A stretch of DNA of 64,000 nucleotides from Colocasia esculenta (lineage: Eukaryota; Streptophyta; Magnoliopsida; Alismatales; Araceae): positions 73,634,042 to 73,698,041 of the forward strand of contig CM024759.1 in assembly GCA_014218235.1 (NCBI GenBank), in the 5' to 3' direction. Position numbers and translations under genes: made by a program. The stretch's first letter is position 1, and every line of letters starts with the position of its first letter. Shown piece after piece: positions 55,601-62,254 of the stretch. Under the pieces are notes generated by a model. The model made no database searches. It worked only from the letters and a program-made list of their open reading frames with translations, and was not told the origin of the DNA.

Positions 55601-55672
55601 TTTCGCTGCGACAGAGTGTGGGTGTGGGTGGATGAGCAAGGCCTTGTCGCCCAAACTCCAAAGATTGGCTAA
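41879..55672 (+). CDS. Potato inhibitor I family serine protease inhibitor (two exons, 76 aa)
   Basis: Exon 1 is 41,879-41,891 (MACK plus one base, then GTAAGA). Exon 2 is 55,455-55,672 (after ATATCCAG). Joined, they give 76 residues: MACKGIESRKQSWPELVG at the start, then ATIERENPVV and FRCDRVWVWVDEQGLV, ending TPKIG. These are the landmarks of the potato inhibitor I (PR-6) family, small cytosolic or vacuolar inhibitors of subtilisin/chymotrypsin-like proteases. There is no signal peptide. The short first exon and phase-1 intron fit the family. The reactive-site loop (GSTDPEVLHEIF before RCDRV) is about four residues longer than usual, so specificity is uncertain. The intron is 13.56 kb because it contains a MITE and a complete CACTA element. 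Both splice sites are intact. Confidence 0.85.
42165..42627. mobile_element. hAT-type MITE in the inhibitor intron
   Basis: The ends TAGGGGTGTCAGTGGG and CCCATTGACACCCCTA are 16-bp inverted repeats with one mismatch. The flanks are GTTGCATA on the left and, beyond the later CACTA insertion, ATTACATA (55,331-55,338) on the right: an 8-bp duplication now 6/8 identical. The CACTA element inserted into its last three bases (CTA). The interior is non-coding. Confidence 0.75.
42645..42925. promoter_or_regulatory. Left subterminal repeats of the CACTA element
   Basis: About a dozen copies, in both orientations, of a motif family GCAGCGGCT / CCGCGGAC / CCGCTGACAT, for example GGCAGCGGCTATTGTAGACC, GCCGCGGCTTT and GCAGCGGCTTCG. 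In En/Spm such subterminal motifs are bound by the TNPA-type protein during transposition. That role is assumed here for the TNP1-like product. Confidence 0.7.
42926..43285. other. AT-rich gap, minisatellite and inner subterminal motifs of the CACTA element
   Basis: 42,926-43,100 is AT-rich. 43,117-43,210 holds three imperfect copies of a ~33-bp unit with CCATGTGGCACCATGCACAT. 43,230-43,280 has another GGCCGCGGC / GCCGCTGCCATA inverted pair immediately before the palindrome cluster. ORFs here are artefacts of the repeats. Confidence 0.65.
43286..43391. promoter_or_regulatory. Palindrome cluster 1 (4 sites) upstream of the CACTA extra ORF
   Basis: TCGGTCGACCGA, a perfect 12-bp palindrome, occurs at 43,286, 43,308, 43,358 and 43,380. 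Within each pair the starts are exactly 22 bp apart (about two helical turns); the pairs are 72 bp apart. The last site ends 72 bp before a TATA-like box. The geometry suggests binding by a dimer-of-dimers protein. See cluster 2 at 45,406-45,856. Confidence 0.7.
43463..43469 (+). promoter_or_regulatory. Candidate TATA box for the CACTA extra ORF
   Basis: TATATAT occurs in CCTCCTATATATGTTAGG. It is followed by a ~300-bp pyrimidine-rich leader with repeated CCCTAGAACTCTTC and CTTCTCCAT units, up to the ATG at 43,796. Confidence 0.45.
43796..44995 (+). CDS. CACTA-encoded 399-aa protein with 'putative plant transposon protein' domain
   Basis: A single uninterrupted frame with ATG at 43,796 in a CT-rich leader. 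Residues ~50-270 show the pattern of the putative plant transposon protein domain: HRVYYPDLVQQFYANLY, a middle block with LSHALEI, PPLQRIIHHMITTILFPKGG, then RRSLPYAAQLTAVFEHAGID. Residues ~283-320 are very acidic (Glu/Asp-rich). Residues ~335-390 (LTRLEGEMESIRGEV and on) form heptads of a coiled coil, so it probably oligomerises. The N-terminus (~25 residues) is Arg-rich and could bind nucleic acid or act as a nuclear signal. Same domain as the copia ORF at 2,965-3,648, but in a DNA transposon and intact. Function is unknown. The palindrome clusters bracketing it make it a candidate DNA-binding regulator, which is inference. Confidence 0.8.
   Translation: MPPRMRHRRSVPSRRRHVGEGSGAATQVPLAPGELLVETRRKILPPRYVDFDNLDNTEPMVSLLFATQGWVHFMSSHRVYYPDLVQQFYANLYTSNNRLFTAVNGVEIHVSDTVLSHALEIRNAGYLVEHVQYYDSDMCQVLLGKDPAPWMAHHALINANHFPPLQRIIHHMITTILFPKGGSRDEVTRVHKCIFHCLFHNVPLCLPEMMVTLIKLVKNQRRRSLPYAAQLTAVFEHAGIDLTNERAENISVSMVYNETNIMRFMNYRNVNGQFMRNVTDDPGEDSQEETEDEGEGEAQGEDDRHEEEEHLAPMEQDLPPSAAGGDDFQLRIQGSLTRLEGEMESIRGEVRQVGDTVGNLSRELAELRVSHQGHMDSQSQMLREIMGYLRPSQNQPPSE
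44996..45405. other. 3' flank of the extra ORF
   Basis: Non-coding and AT-rich. The segment TTCATATATACATATGTTAT at 45,230 resembles 43,035 before the ORF (ATATACATATGTTATTTATA), suggesting that the ORF module was duplicated or inserted as a unit. Confidence 0.5.
45406..45856. promoter_or_regulatory. Palindrome cluster 2 (14 sites, 7 pairs) in a 71-bp tandem array
   Basis: Sites start at 45,406/45,428, 45,477/45,499, 45,548/45,570, 45,619/45,641, 45,690/45,712, 45,752/45,774 and 45,823/45,845. Spacing inside a pair is always 22 bp. Unit period is 71 bp (62 once). Eleven sites contain the exact core CGGTCGACCG; the ones at 45,712, 45,774 and 45,823 are mutated. Linkers share AAATGCACTGA and CTCACTTCTGCCAG, and alternate units match more closely, giving a 142-bp higher-order repeat. 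The array ends about 80 bp before the TATA-like box at 45,935. Confidence 0.85.
45905..46015. promoter_or_regulatory. Inner subterminal-type repeats and candidate TATA of the transposase transcript
   Basis: It contains GGCAGCGGTGGTTAGCCGCC, TTTAGCCGCTGCTAAATA and GGCAGCGGCTGTACAGCCGC, the same motif family as the element ends. TATAAATAG at 45,935-45,943 is a candidate TATA box for a TNP2/TNP1 transcript. The text after 46,019 (CCCGCCAAACAAAAACACC, then CT-repeats) looks like its 5' leader. In the relative at 57-60 kb a comparable leader directly follows the element end. Confidence 0.5.
46054..46094. repeat. CT microsatellite in leader region
   Basis: An interrupted (TC)n of about 40 bp with CGCTCGCTCT interruptions. 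Confidence 0.9.
46270..46580 (-). pseudogene. Captured U/P-type cyclin gene fragment, antisense within the CACTA
   Basis: Minus-strand frame from ATG at 46,580: MPIGGGGVWDNPKDAAPRVL, then AIERLVERND, and FRGVRAPSIGVGRYLERIYR followed by YTRCSPSCFV. This is the N-terminal half of the cyclin box of plant U-type (CYCP/CYCU) cyclins, which pair with CDKA-type kinases. Homology ends near 46,298 in the middle of the box. The frame upstream carries a GA/CT microsatellite like a cyclin leader. It is a transduplicated fragment opposite in sense to the transposase genes, and no full cyclin is encoded. Confidence 0.75.
46611..46692. repeat. Long (TC)n microsatellite
   Basis: About 80 bp of uninterrupted TC dinucleotide, next to the cyclin fragment. 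It makes long Ser-Leu or Glu-Arg ORFs that are not real. Confidence 0.95.
47470..47545 (+). pseudogene. Possible captured WD40-repeat fragment
   Basis: TTTCTTGTCGCATCAGAGG and the following bases read FLVASEDGNIKVWSCCHLYP, which fits the end of a WD40 blade (S-E-D-G-x-I-K-V-W). No neighbouring blade is visible. The match is short, so chance cannot be excluded. Confidence 0.3.
48899..48962. repeat. Hairpin repeat upstream of TNP2 (2 copies)
   Basis: Two copies, 37 bp apart, of AATCCAGCGAGCCTGGGTGG continuing TGGCTCAT. Each contains GAGCC-8 nt-GGCTC, able to form a small stem-loop. The same 25-bp core occurs three times at 54,703-54,816, downstream of TNP1. Confidence 0.85.
49381..52674 (+). 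CDS. TNP2-type CACTA transposase, 1097 aa, intact
   Basis: A single open frame. The true start is ATG 49,381 (MAGLDKSWIQLRD); a slightly longer frame from TTG 49,369 has no ATG. Domains in order: transposase-associated N-terminal zinc-binding region (QCPCRNCVNG, residues ~50), then the TNP2 catalytic core with ATDGFNPFG (~337, first acidic residue) and PGPKSPGNDIDVYLQPL (~385, second). CPSCHYD (~449) and HNLDVMHIEKNVCDN (~554) follow. The DUF4218-like segment has YPIERFLKKLKEYV (~757, candidate third acidic residue). The DUF4216-like C-terminal region is WWDVY with KYGTISLNTR (~985-1005). It would bind the CACTA termini and perform cut-and-paste transposition. All key blocks are present and no frame is broken, so it is potentially active. 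The stop TAG is followed at once by GTGATT, a possible splice donor. Confidence 0.95.
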   Translation: MAGLDKSWIQLRDRLDPRYEKGVDEFLEFAFDEQRQCFRHGQNYEFIQCPCRNCVNGVKLSRMDVEIHLKVDGFWTRYTNWVCHGEAPIVHVQQVSPSANEAQMEVQIDTTIEMLQELQEAEIEGRAEEHEPNEKARDFYQLLEDAQTPLYPSCVKFSKLTFLLKLLHIKTMNKVTASCMEMFLELLREVLPEGANLPRTWYELKKTMKDLGLGHEKIDACQNDCVLFRNEHEHRDRCPACNAPRYKENTQQGSLKKRRRKQMPYKILRYFPLKDRLQRMFMSSKIAKWMTWHKDGRLDSKNGTMRHPADSEAWRHFDAQYPDFAAEVRDVRLGLATDGFNPFGMMSSRYSVWPVMIVVYNLPPWMCMKQTFMMMSLLIPGPKSPGNDIDVYLQPLIEELKDLWDNGVETYDASKKQNFKMRAALLWTINDFPAYANLSGWSTKGKRACPSCHYDTTSKWLQNCRKFCFLGHRRFLPISHRWRRREYRHKFDGVTERRNRPEVLTGAAMWSQQLQLPHIRFGKKFKNDIKNLEGWKKHSIFFRELPYWSNLLIRHNLDVMHIEKNVCDNLLGTLNLLGGEKSKDSLNARLDMAQWGIRPEFHPQTDSQNKTRLPAAEYTLNRLQTTAVCNFLRNIKVPDGYSSNLMKCVDIGSRKLVGLKSHDCHIYMQVLLPLAIRGIVNQDVTDPITELSIYFRDVCSKVLQSDRLLTLEGDIAVTLCKLEQIFPPSFFDVMVHLVVHLAYEARIAGPVQYRWMYPIERFLKKLKEYVLNRAHPEGSIVEGYLMEETISFCSMYMEGIDTRFNRRERNFDVPSEDNNEGGCSIFKSSGRFLGGAGNSRILSEEEVEKAHLYILKQIEDIDEYFFEHKRCVESSSHTERNFLKWFQIYVKDLYDANDPRCTPDIYCLARTPSRFVRSHSGYIVNGFRFRASSIDATKVTQLCGVIVNAELESGCDGYYGRLNDVLEIYFDNQRRVVLFECDWWDVYRKDRGFKIDKYGTISLNTRQRLNTDEPFALASQVEQVFYVNDNTTEGWIIPVKARPRDYYDLQDDAPENDIEPSDEAFQDNLIDVPIRGEIQDVDLCQESSVRVDDYIDI
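52770..54606 (+). CDS. TNP1-type (Ptta/En/Spm) CACTA protein, 7 exons, 447 aa
   Basis: Exons by GT/AG borders and frame: 52,770-53,001; 53,086-53,333; 53,405-53,503; 53,590-53,697; 53,787-53,879; 53,951-54,064; 54,157-54,606. All phases join and give 447 residues. The N-terminus is Pro/Ser-rich. The middle carries the Ptta/En/Spm domain: YCKIWQKDFAKLP, LTYQWDRTDQTDREML, HFNGKPLDDAIASVPAGVDP, HYQLMSDF and GRCKNLPDGTESWVDEESRR. Residues from about 355 (SERERQMQEQLKVQEDKLKA) form a coiled coil, and the tail is acidic. In En/Spm the equivalent TnpA binds subterminal repeats. TTGTAACAG directly before the ATG is a splice acceptor, so the mRNA is probably made by joining an upstream leader and skipping TNP2. 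Confidence 0.9.
54703..54816. repeat. Hairpin repeat downstream of TNP1 (3 copies)
   Basis: Three copies with a 44-bp period (54,703, 54,747, 54,791) of ATCCAGCGAGCCTGGGTGG followed by TGGCTCAATGAT. Same core and stem-loop as at 48,899. Confidence 0.9.
54905..55327. promoter_or_regulatory. Right subterminal repeats and terminus of the CACTA element
   Basis: About 20 motifs of the GTCAGCGGCT / GCCGCGGC / GGCAGCGGCT family in both orientations, often as inverted pairs such as GTCAGCGGCTCAATAGCCGC. The terminal CTTCTTTTTGTAGTG closes the element. Confidence 0.8.
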
Positions 55673-55761
55673 TAACAACAACGTACATATATAAAGAGCA
55701 GGAACATGCATGCAGTGTGTCGCATAACATTAAGGAAGTGAAGCCTCAAGCACTTCTGTTG

Positions 55762-55767
55762 AATAAA
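55762..55767 (+). terminator. Poly(A) signal candidate of the inhibitor gene
   Basis: AATAAA lies 90 bp after the stop codon in CTGTTGAATAAACATG. The same hexamer and context (CTGTTGAATAAATTG) survive in the gene-less copy A at 35,330. Confidence 0.55.
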
Positions 55768-56966
55768 CATGTCCACCGACTATATTTGTATCAGACTCTA
55801 AAGAACCCAACAATAAGTGGTCAGATTGTGCCACATATTACGCTTGTATGTATGATGAATAATGATCATATATAATAATTTGCCTTTTGTACCTCGATGT
55901 CTCATTTGAGATATATGTGCATTGGATCTCTCTCTCTCTCTCTCTCATTTGAGGTGTTTGCATAGACATCTAATGTAGGAATTTATTCTTGTAAATAAGT
56001 TAAAATAAGCTTAATCTCGGACAGAAAAAAAAATTATGGACAAGTTTCTTATAATATACAATAAATTCTTAATAGTTTTCACCATTTAAAGCTATCCTAT
56101 CATAGAGTACTAAGAGAAAAAAAAAATTTCTATCTACAACCATCTAGATGATACGTGAAAATTCAATGCGTCTCCCAAGAGATATTATCCTTGTTTGAGA
56201 TTTTACCTTTTTTTTAGGAAAAAAATTCTATTAGGAGAAGAGAAATAGATTTTGCTTCTAAATATATATTTATTTTCACTATATCTAATATACGATTAAA
56301 CTACGTCTTCAGTACACAGCCCCTCAGTGAAGATAAGGGAGTGTGGATTTTATTGTGATAAGACGCCCAAACAAGACATGGTTTCTTGCTCGATCCTCAC
56401 AAACGATGTCATTGTTGATGCAAGAAATTTTAGCATAGCCCCTAAGAGGTATTGTCTCTGTTTGAGATTTTATCTTTGTTATGAAGAAATGGCCCTCTTA
56501 AGAGAAAATGATTGGATATTATAAATATAAACTTATTTTCACTACATCTAATATAGGATTAAACTACATTTTTATGGTGTTTAGAAATTTAGTAACCATC
56601 TATAATTGCTAACCCACCCAATCTGATCAAAACTCTAATGTGTGTGACCTTCTGGATCCATATGTCAGTTTCATTTTGAGCCCATTAAATTAAGAATTTT
56701 TTCTTAACTTAATTATCATGGTCCATTATCTCATAATAGATTTAATAGACTTTTCGATCACAAGAAGCACCAAACAATGCTTCGTGATCCTGAAAGACAT
56801 TAAGAATATATGCAATTCATCATGAGACATTTCCGTCCACATATTCTACATAGATATAGATCCTCATTTATACAATACTCAAGTCAAAATAGGGTACGAC
56901 GAACCCTAATACTCAATTCATACAACATCAAAATCTCTAAATTAATGTCATCAAAATATCTATCTA
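55768..56966. repeat. 3' flank of the inhibitor gene with a ~268-bp direct duplication
   Basis: 55,770-56,100 parallels 35,340-35,700 in copy A. A TC microsatellite lies at 55,927. 56,157-56,312 and 56,425-56,577 are diverged direct copies (AAGAGATATTATCCTTGTTT vs AAGAGGTATTGTCTCTGTTT; both with TTATTTTCACTA(T/C)ATCTAATA). No gene. Confidence 0.6.
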
Positions 56967-57990
56967 TCAATCACCATAATTATAGTCATCTCCCTCCGCA
57001 TCAGTATCTATGTGGTCGTCCTCTGGTGCTCTCGGTGGAGCTGATGCAGCAAATCTCTGACTAGTCTGAAACTGAGTCATGAATGTGCTCATCTGCAGCA
57101 TCTGTCTACGTATGGCATCCATCTCAAACTCTCGTTTACGCAGCTGCTCCAACTCCTTCCGCATTTTCATCCATCTCTGAGTCCCGTCTGCGCGCCTCTA
57201 TGTGCAGCTCCTCAACCTCCATTCTGCGAGTGTTTTCGATGTTGCTGATCTGTTGCTGATAGTCAGAGGAGCTCGGCCCTGCTCCTGTCCCATATCATGT
57301 GCGACGTGTCTCCCGACTGCCTCCACAACGAATGCGACCAGATCGGTTCTTCCCCATAAGTACTGAAACGAAAGCCTCCTCAGCGGAAATGGGAGTACTC
57401 CCACTCTCAATATCTAGTGAAGTAGCAAACAGCTGAATCATCCTCTACTACATCAAAAAAAAATTTTAAAAAAAATATTTTTTACAATAAAAAATATCAC
57501 GTAAACATTAATTCTAAACTTTAAAAATATACTTACTTATCGACTCCTACTCTCGTCATCTACCCACTGCTCAGTACCATCAAGTAACTCTTTGCATCTG
57601 CCAATTTTAAAGATCTCTACACGATTGGGTTCACGATCATGAGCAAGGTGCTATTCACATGTGTTTAAGAGAGTAAGAACTAATTAAATATTAAATTGAC
57701 AGTGAATATTAACTAAATATTTAACTTACAAAATCATCCTTCAATTGATAATGACTCTTCCTGCCCTTTCTTTATGGCATAGATTGATGAGACCGATTTA
57801 CTTTATTACGATCAACGATATTCTGCCAACAAATATTTTAAATGTTAAAATAAAAAATAAAGATGTACTATAAAATTTTATTATTACCTGCTCATCCGAA
57901 GTGTTCCATTTTTCACACATTATCTGCCAATCATGCGGATTAACACCAGCTGAAACTGAGGCAATGGCATCTTCGAAAGACTTGCCTGTA
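56967..57990 (-). pseudogene. TNP1-like pseudogene, exons 4-7
   Basis: The minus-strand exons align with TNP1 of the intact element: DAIASVSAGVNPHDWQIM (~57,950), HYQL (~57,755), FKIGRC and WVDDESR-type text (57,541-57,655), and the last exon (56,967-57,445) with EEAFVSVLMGKNRSGRIRC and an acidic tail. A TGA replaces the Trp codon in the RRTWYG region (near 57,298), and exons 1-3 are missing. Same family, inactive. Confidence 0.8.
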
Positions 57991-58162
57991 TAATGTTGTA
58001 TAGAGACATAACTTTTTTAGTTCCACAATAAAAGTAGTGAAAATAAATGTGTGCGCTTGTAAATAAGACATATTACTTATAAAAAAATAACCTCACTAAA
58101 TTAATAGAGTGATATCTTATTGAATAAAATTACTATGTCTATCACTGTCAAGGATCATATAC

Positions 58163-58348
58163 ATGGATCAAGTTGATGAGGAGACTCTTCATTGCAAAAA
58201 CCAGCCTTCCATCTCTGGAGTCCCAGTGCAGGAGATTCACAGGTTCCCACATATCACGCAGAACTCTGAAGCCATTCTTTTGGTTGATGTTGCTTACAAA
58301 AACAATGTGGCAGCAGGTGGAATGATTTTAATAGACCACAGCAGGTAG
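58163..58348 (+). pseudogene. RNase H-like fragment (LINE-type) within the deleted CACTA
   Basis: A 61-codon frame ends LLVDVAYKNNVAAGGMILID, which resembles the first strand of the RNase H-like domain of plant LINE-type reverse transcriptases (VDA.. KNN..GG...D). It sits opposite to the CACTA orientation and is probably a small insertion or captured piece. Confidence 0.4.
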
Positions 58349-59300
58349 ATCACTGTGTGTGTGTGTGAATTGTTCGGATGTTTTGCACGCGCATGACGAA
58401 ACACCAGTTATGGTGGGAGAGTTGGACAGATGAAAACTTCTGATCTTTGGCCAATGGCAACAGTTCCACACACATGGGGGACTCAGGAGACTGTAACTTT
58501 TTTGAACGTGATTGAACGATACATTAGCAAAGCAAGCTTGTGAACAGATCGCAAGGTCTTCATCGGGAATTTTATCTATGTTTTTCCTTTTTCAAAATCT
58601 CGCGGTAGTTAATTTTATGTGATTCCTATTCACTTGATGCATCACAGAATGACCTTAAAAGATGGTCGGCAGTCGAAAATGTTTCCATCATCACCACCGT
58701 GGTCATCCTCCTCCGTGTCCGAGTCTAATAGCTCTGTCCGTTTTACCAGCTAGAATGCTAATGTTCTACATTGTTGATGATTATTATTTTTTCTACATTT
58801 AAACATTCTTCACAGGTGAAAACTTCGGCCCCCCCAATAGCACTACCCTGTGAATTCATCCATATTCGCACCCATCACCCACCTGCTACGAAAAAAATGC
58901 GATGGAAGGAATGCCATGATCCTACTATCAGAAGATGTACACACCAGGACAGACCCCAGAAATCCGCAGATCCCATCCGATAGAGGTACCACTATCAGGC
59001 CGAGTAGATCCCAGCGATCGAGAGGAGAGAGAGAGAGAGGACCTGTAGATCCGATTAGACCTAGCCGGAGGAGGAGGCGGCCGGCGCGGAGGGGATTGTA
59101 TCGACCTCGCCGGAGGAGTAGGCGGCCGGCGTGGAGGCGACTGGAGCACGAGCGGAAGCCGCCGCCGGCGGAGGCGGCGCGGGTGGCGAGATCGGCGCCG
59201 GAGCTCGCGAGCTAGGGCGCGGTGGAGATCGCCGGGTCAGTGCAGTGGGAGAAGCCGAGTTTGGGGCACAGTGGGGGTAAAAATGCCAGGTTTGGGTGCG
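58349..59300 (-). other. Spacer and leader-like region of the deleted CACTA
   Basis: 58,349-58,850 has no feature. 58,850-59,220 is GC-rich with tandem CCGGAGGAGGAGGCGGCCGG-type units and a GA tract, resembling the 46.0-46.2 kb leader of the intact CACTA in mirror orientation. Overlapping Arg/Pro-rich ORFs here are compositional. Confidence 0.5.
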
Positions 59301-59319
59301 CGTTAGATAAAAAGGGAAT

Positions 59320-60284
59320 ATATGTCAGCGGCTAAAAGTCGTTGACATTACTTTAAATTAAATAAATAATATATATATATTATATATACGTGACTAAATA
59401 TATATCACATTTGAATAAAATCTTAAATCTACATAAATATATTATTTATATGTACTAGAATATATATATTTATATATTTAATAGTTAGTTTGCCACTATA
59501 CAATTTATTATTACTATTTATGATATAATTATTTTTTATTAAAATTAAATAATATTATTTATATTATATTATATTATATTTAATTTTACTTTATTAATAT
59601 TCATTTTATTTATTAATAATAAATATGAAAATATCAAATAGAAATAATATGATAATAAAAAATATTAAATTATAAATTATAAATATAATTTTGATATAAT
59701 CTAAAAATGAATGAAAATTTTGAATTTAAATTTAAATTTATGTCAGTGGATAAAATAAGCCGTTGACATAAGCACGTTACGTAGACGGCATAAAGAAGCC
59801 GTTGACATACATCAATGTATGTGATGTTGGTCCTTGACAATTAATAGACATATATCAACAGCTAAAGAAGCCGCTAACATATATAGTTTATGTCAACGGT
59901 CAGAGAAGGCCATTGACATAAGATTAATATTTGTCAACCACCGTTTACAGCTGTTGACAAATATATTAAACATCAACAGATCTTGTAGCCATTGACATAT
60001 GTCTACATATATGTCAACGGCTAGGTGTAGCCGTTGATATATGATAAGGATATGTCAATGGAGGAACAAAGCCGTTGATGTAAGACATTTTTGTTAGCAT
60101 ATTTGTCAACGGATGAATTTGCCGTTGATGAAATATTTTTTTGTCAACGACTAATTTAATCCGTAGATAAATATCTAACTTATGTCAACGGATATTTCTT
60201 TCTGTTGACATAAAGATCTTTTGTCAGCGACTTATTGAAGCCGCTGACATATGTTCGTTGACAAATGTTGTCTTCCTTGTAGTG
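59320..60284. promoter_or_regulatory. Subterminal repeats of the deleted CACTA
   Basis: 59,320-59,350 and 59,735-60,270 carry about 20 copies of a GTCAACGGCT/AGCCGTTGACAT motif in inverted pairs, such as ATGTCAACGGCTAGGTGTAG. They match the intact element's GTCAGCGGCT motif except mainly for C(A/G)ACGG versus CAGCGG. The intervening 59,350-59,735 is AT-rich. Confidence 0.75.
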
Positions 60285-62254
60285 AGTATAATTTCTATCT
60301 CATCATTTATTTCATGCTTAATTGTGCAACATGTATTACTAATATAGTTTTACTTTTGACACACTTAATCATGTCTCCCTTTCGCTTGCTCAATTCGATG
60401 GGCACGGCCCAATACTCACGGGCGCTCTAGACTGGGGCCTGTGGGCCGGCAAGCCTATATGCTGACTCTACCACCATGTTGGACCGCTAATTTTTGCCAG
60501 CATCTTAATTTTGTTTAACAAGTTAATTAATAAAAAAAACATGAGGCCGCACTCTGGTAGAGAGCGCTGATCAAATTTTCAGCTTTCTATTTTAAATAAG
60601 TATTAGAATTATATATCTTCAGATTTGCATTCTGAACCAAAAAAAAATGGGGATTCTGCAAATTTTAACGGCATTCTACAAGCATGCTTTGCACATCGCA
60701 TTTAATAAAGAAAAAATGGTAAATTAATTATGAATTGTTGACTCTACTAAAAAAGTATTTATTGTAATATTATTTAATGTATACTGTAACCAGAGATAAC
60801 ACTTGTTGTACTGAGTTAGAACTTTGTTACGAACTAAAAAATAAGTCAAACATCTAATAAATACTCTTAATTAATTTATCTAATAAAAAACAAAGAATAT
60901 ATTCGAAGAAAGGTCTCACTCGTATTTTGTCTTCCTCAACTTTTGTTGCCCGTACGTGATCTAATCGAATAAAAATATAAGAACTTAATTGCTTGCTAAT
61001 TAAACACTTATTAATGTTAACCTGTTTAAGAATAACTAGTGCATTACAATTAAAAGAGAACATAAGTACGAGGATTGTTAAGTAGGTGCACTAGTAACTC
61101 TTTGGATATACGTGAGTTGTTCACAAGATTTATCACTTTTTTTCTGGAAAAGGTTCTGAACCTGAAATCCTTGCATGTACAAACGGAAAGAATCATGACT
61201 GGGAAGAAAAATCCCTCTGCAGAGCTCCCAATCAAGTGCTTCCATTTGGGGCCACACAGAAACTTCATTGCCATACCATGAAGTAATAGGTTTCCCTAAC
61301 TCTTCAATAATTGATACTACGCACTTACTTGATCAGTGCAACTACTTTTATATATATATATCTAAAAGGGTCTGCCACACTTTTTTACTACTTCATTAAT
61401 TTATGAACCACAAAAATGACTGTCATATGAATTCATTAATATTCCCATACAAAATATGACACCTCAGCATTCTAGTATCTTGAAAGCACATTAGAAAAAA
61501 ATGATATAGAACTTGCTGCAATATCAGTTTTGTAATAATGATAACTTGGATAGTAGGAAAGTATATTTATTGGTTGGGGCAGAGGAAGAATATTTTTATC
61601 TAATAAAATTACTTTCTTATAATCTATATTTTCATTATTGTAAAATTGATCTTGCAATACATATTTCTCCTAAAAGATATCATGTCTTCTCGTTTCATGT
61701 TTTATATATAGTCTAAAAATAGTCATGGATTTTTTTTAAATAGTCATGAAATTAACAAGCAATTATGTAAAAATATTGTAAGGACATTGTTGAGTATGTT
61801 TGTAGTATATGATATAGTAGAAAAATATTAAGGTATTTATGTCTATTTGCTCAATGATCTAATGTTTAATAAACTTTATGATGAAAAATTATAGGAAAAA
61901 TTATAGTTTACCCCTAAAATCTTGTCCAATTATCGTTGTACCTTTATTTTTATGGAAATTACTGTAATATGTCTAAACTGTATTAACTAGAGCCCTCATC
62001 ATCTTGGGGTTAAACATAAGGAAAAGGTCATGTCTACTGTTCATTTTACAATTAGTCAACGTCTATCTATGTTTCTTTTGTTTATTTGTATCGTCTACCC
62101 CTCTCCTCTCTTGCTTTCTCGCTCCCTCTCCCCAATCGTCCCCTCTATCCTCTTCTCTTCCTCCCTCTCTCACTTTCTCACTCCCTTATCCCCTCCCTCC
62201 TACCAACGAGTCATCGATCAACCCACCTAGCAACGTCCCCATTGTAGGTCTCCA

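Larger units (their letters stand above)
56967..60284 (-). mobile_element. Second CACTA element, deleted, opposite orientation
   Basis: The right end CTTCCTTGTAGTG (60,284) is the element's 5' terminus on the minus strand (CACTACAAGGAAG). It is followed inward by ~950 bp of subterminal repeats, a GC-rich leader (58,850-59,290), a spacer and the C-terminal half of a TNP1-like gene. There is no TNP2 and no recognisable opposite terminus: no subterminal motifs lie left of 56,967. The bases after it, AGT, match the AGT at 36,643 in copy B and so are probably its right target duplication. Confidence 0.75.

Noticed and set aside
58850..59215. Arg/Pro-rich ORF near the second CACTA
   Set aside because: Tandem CCGGAGGAGGAGGCGG-type repeat. 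It matches a leader region, not a protein.
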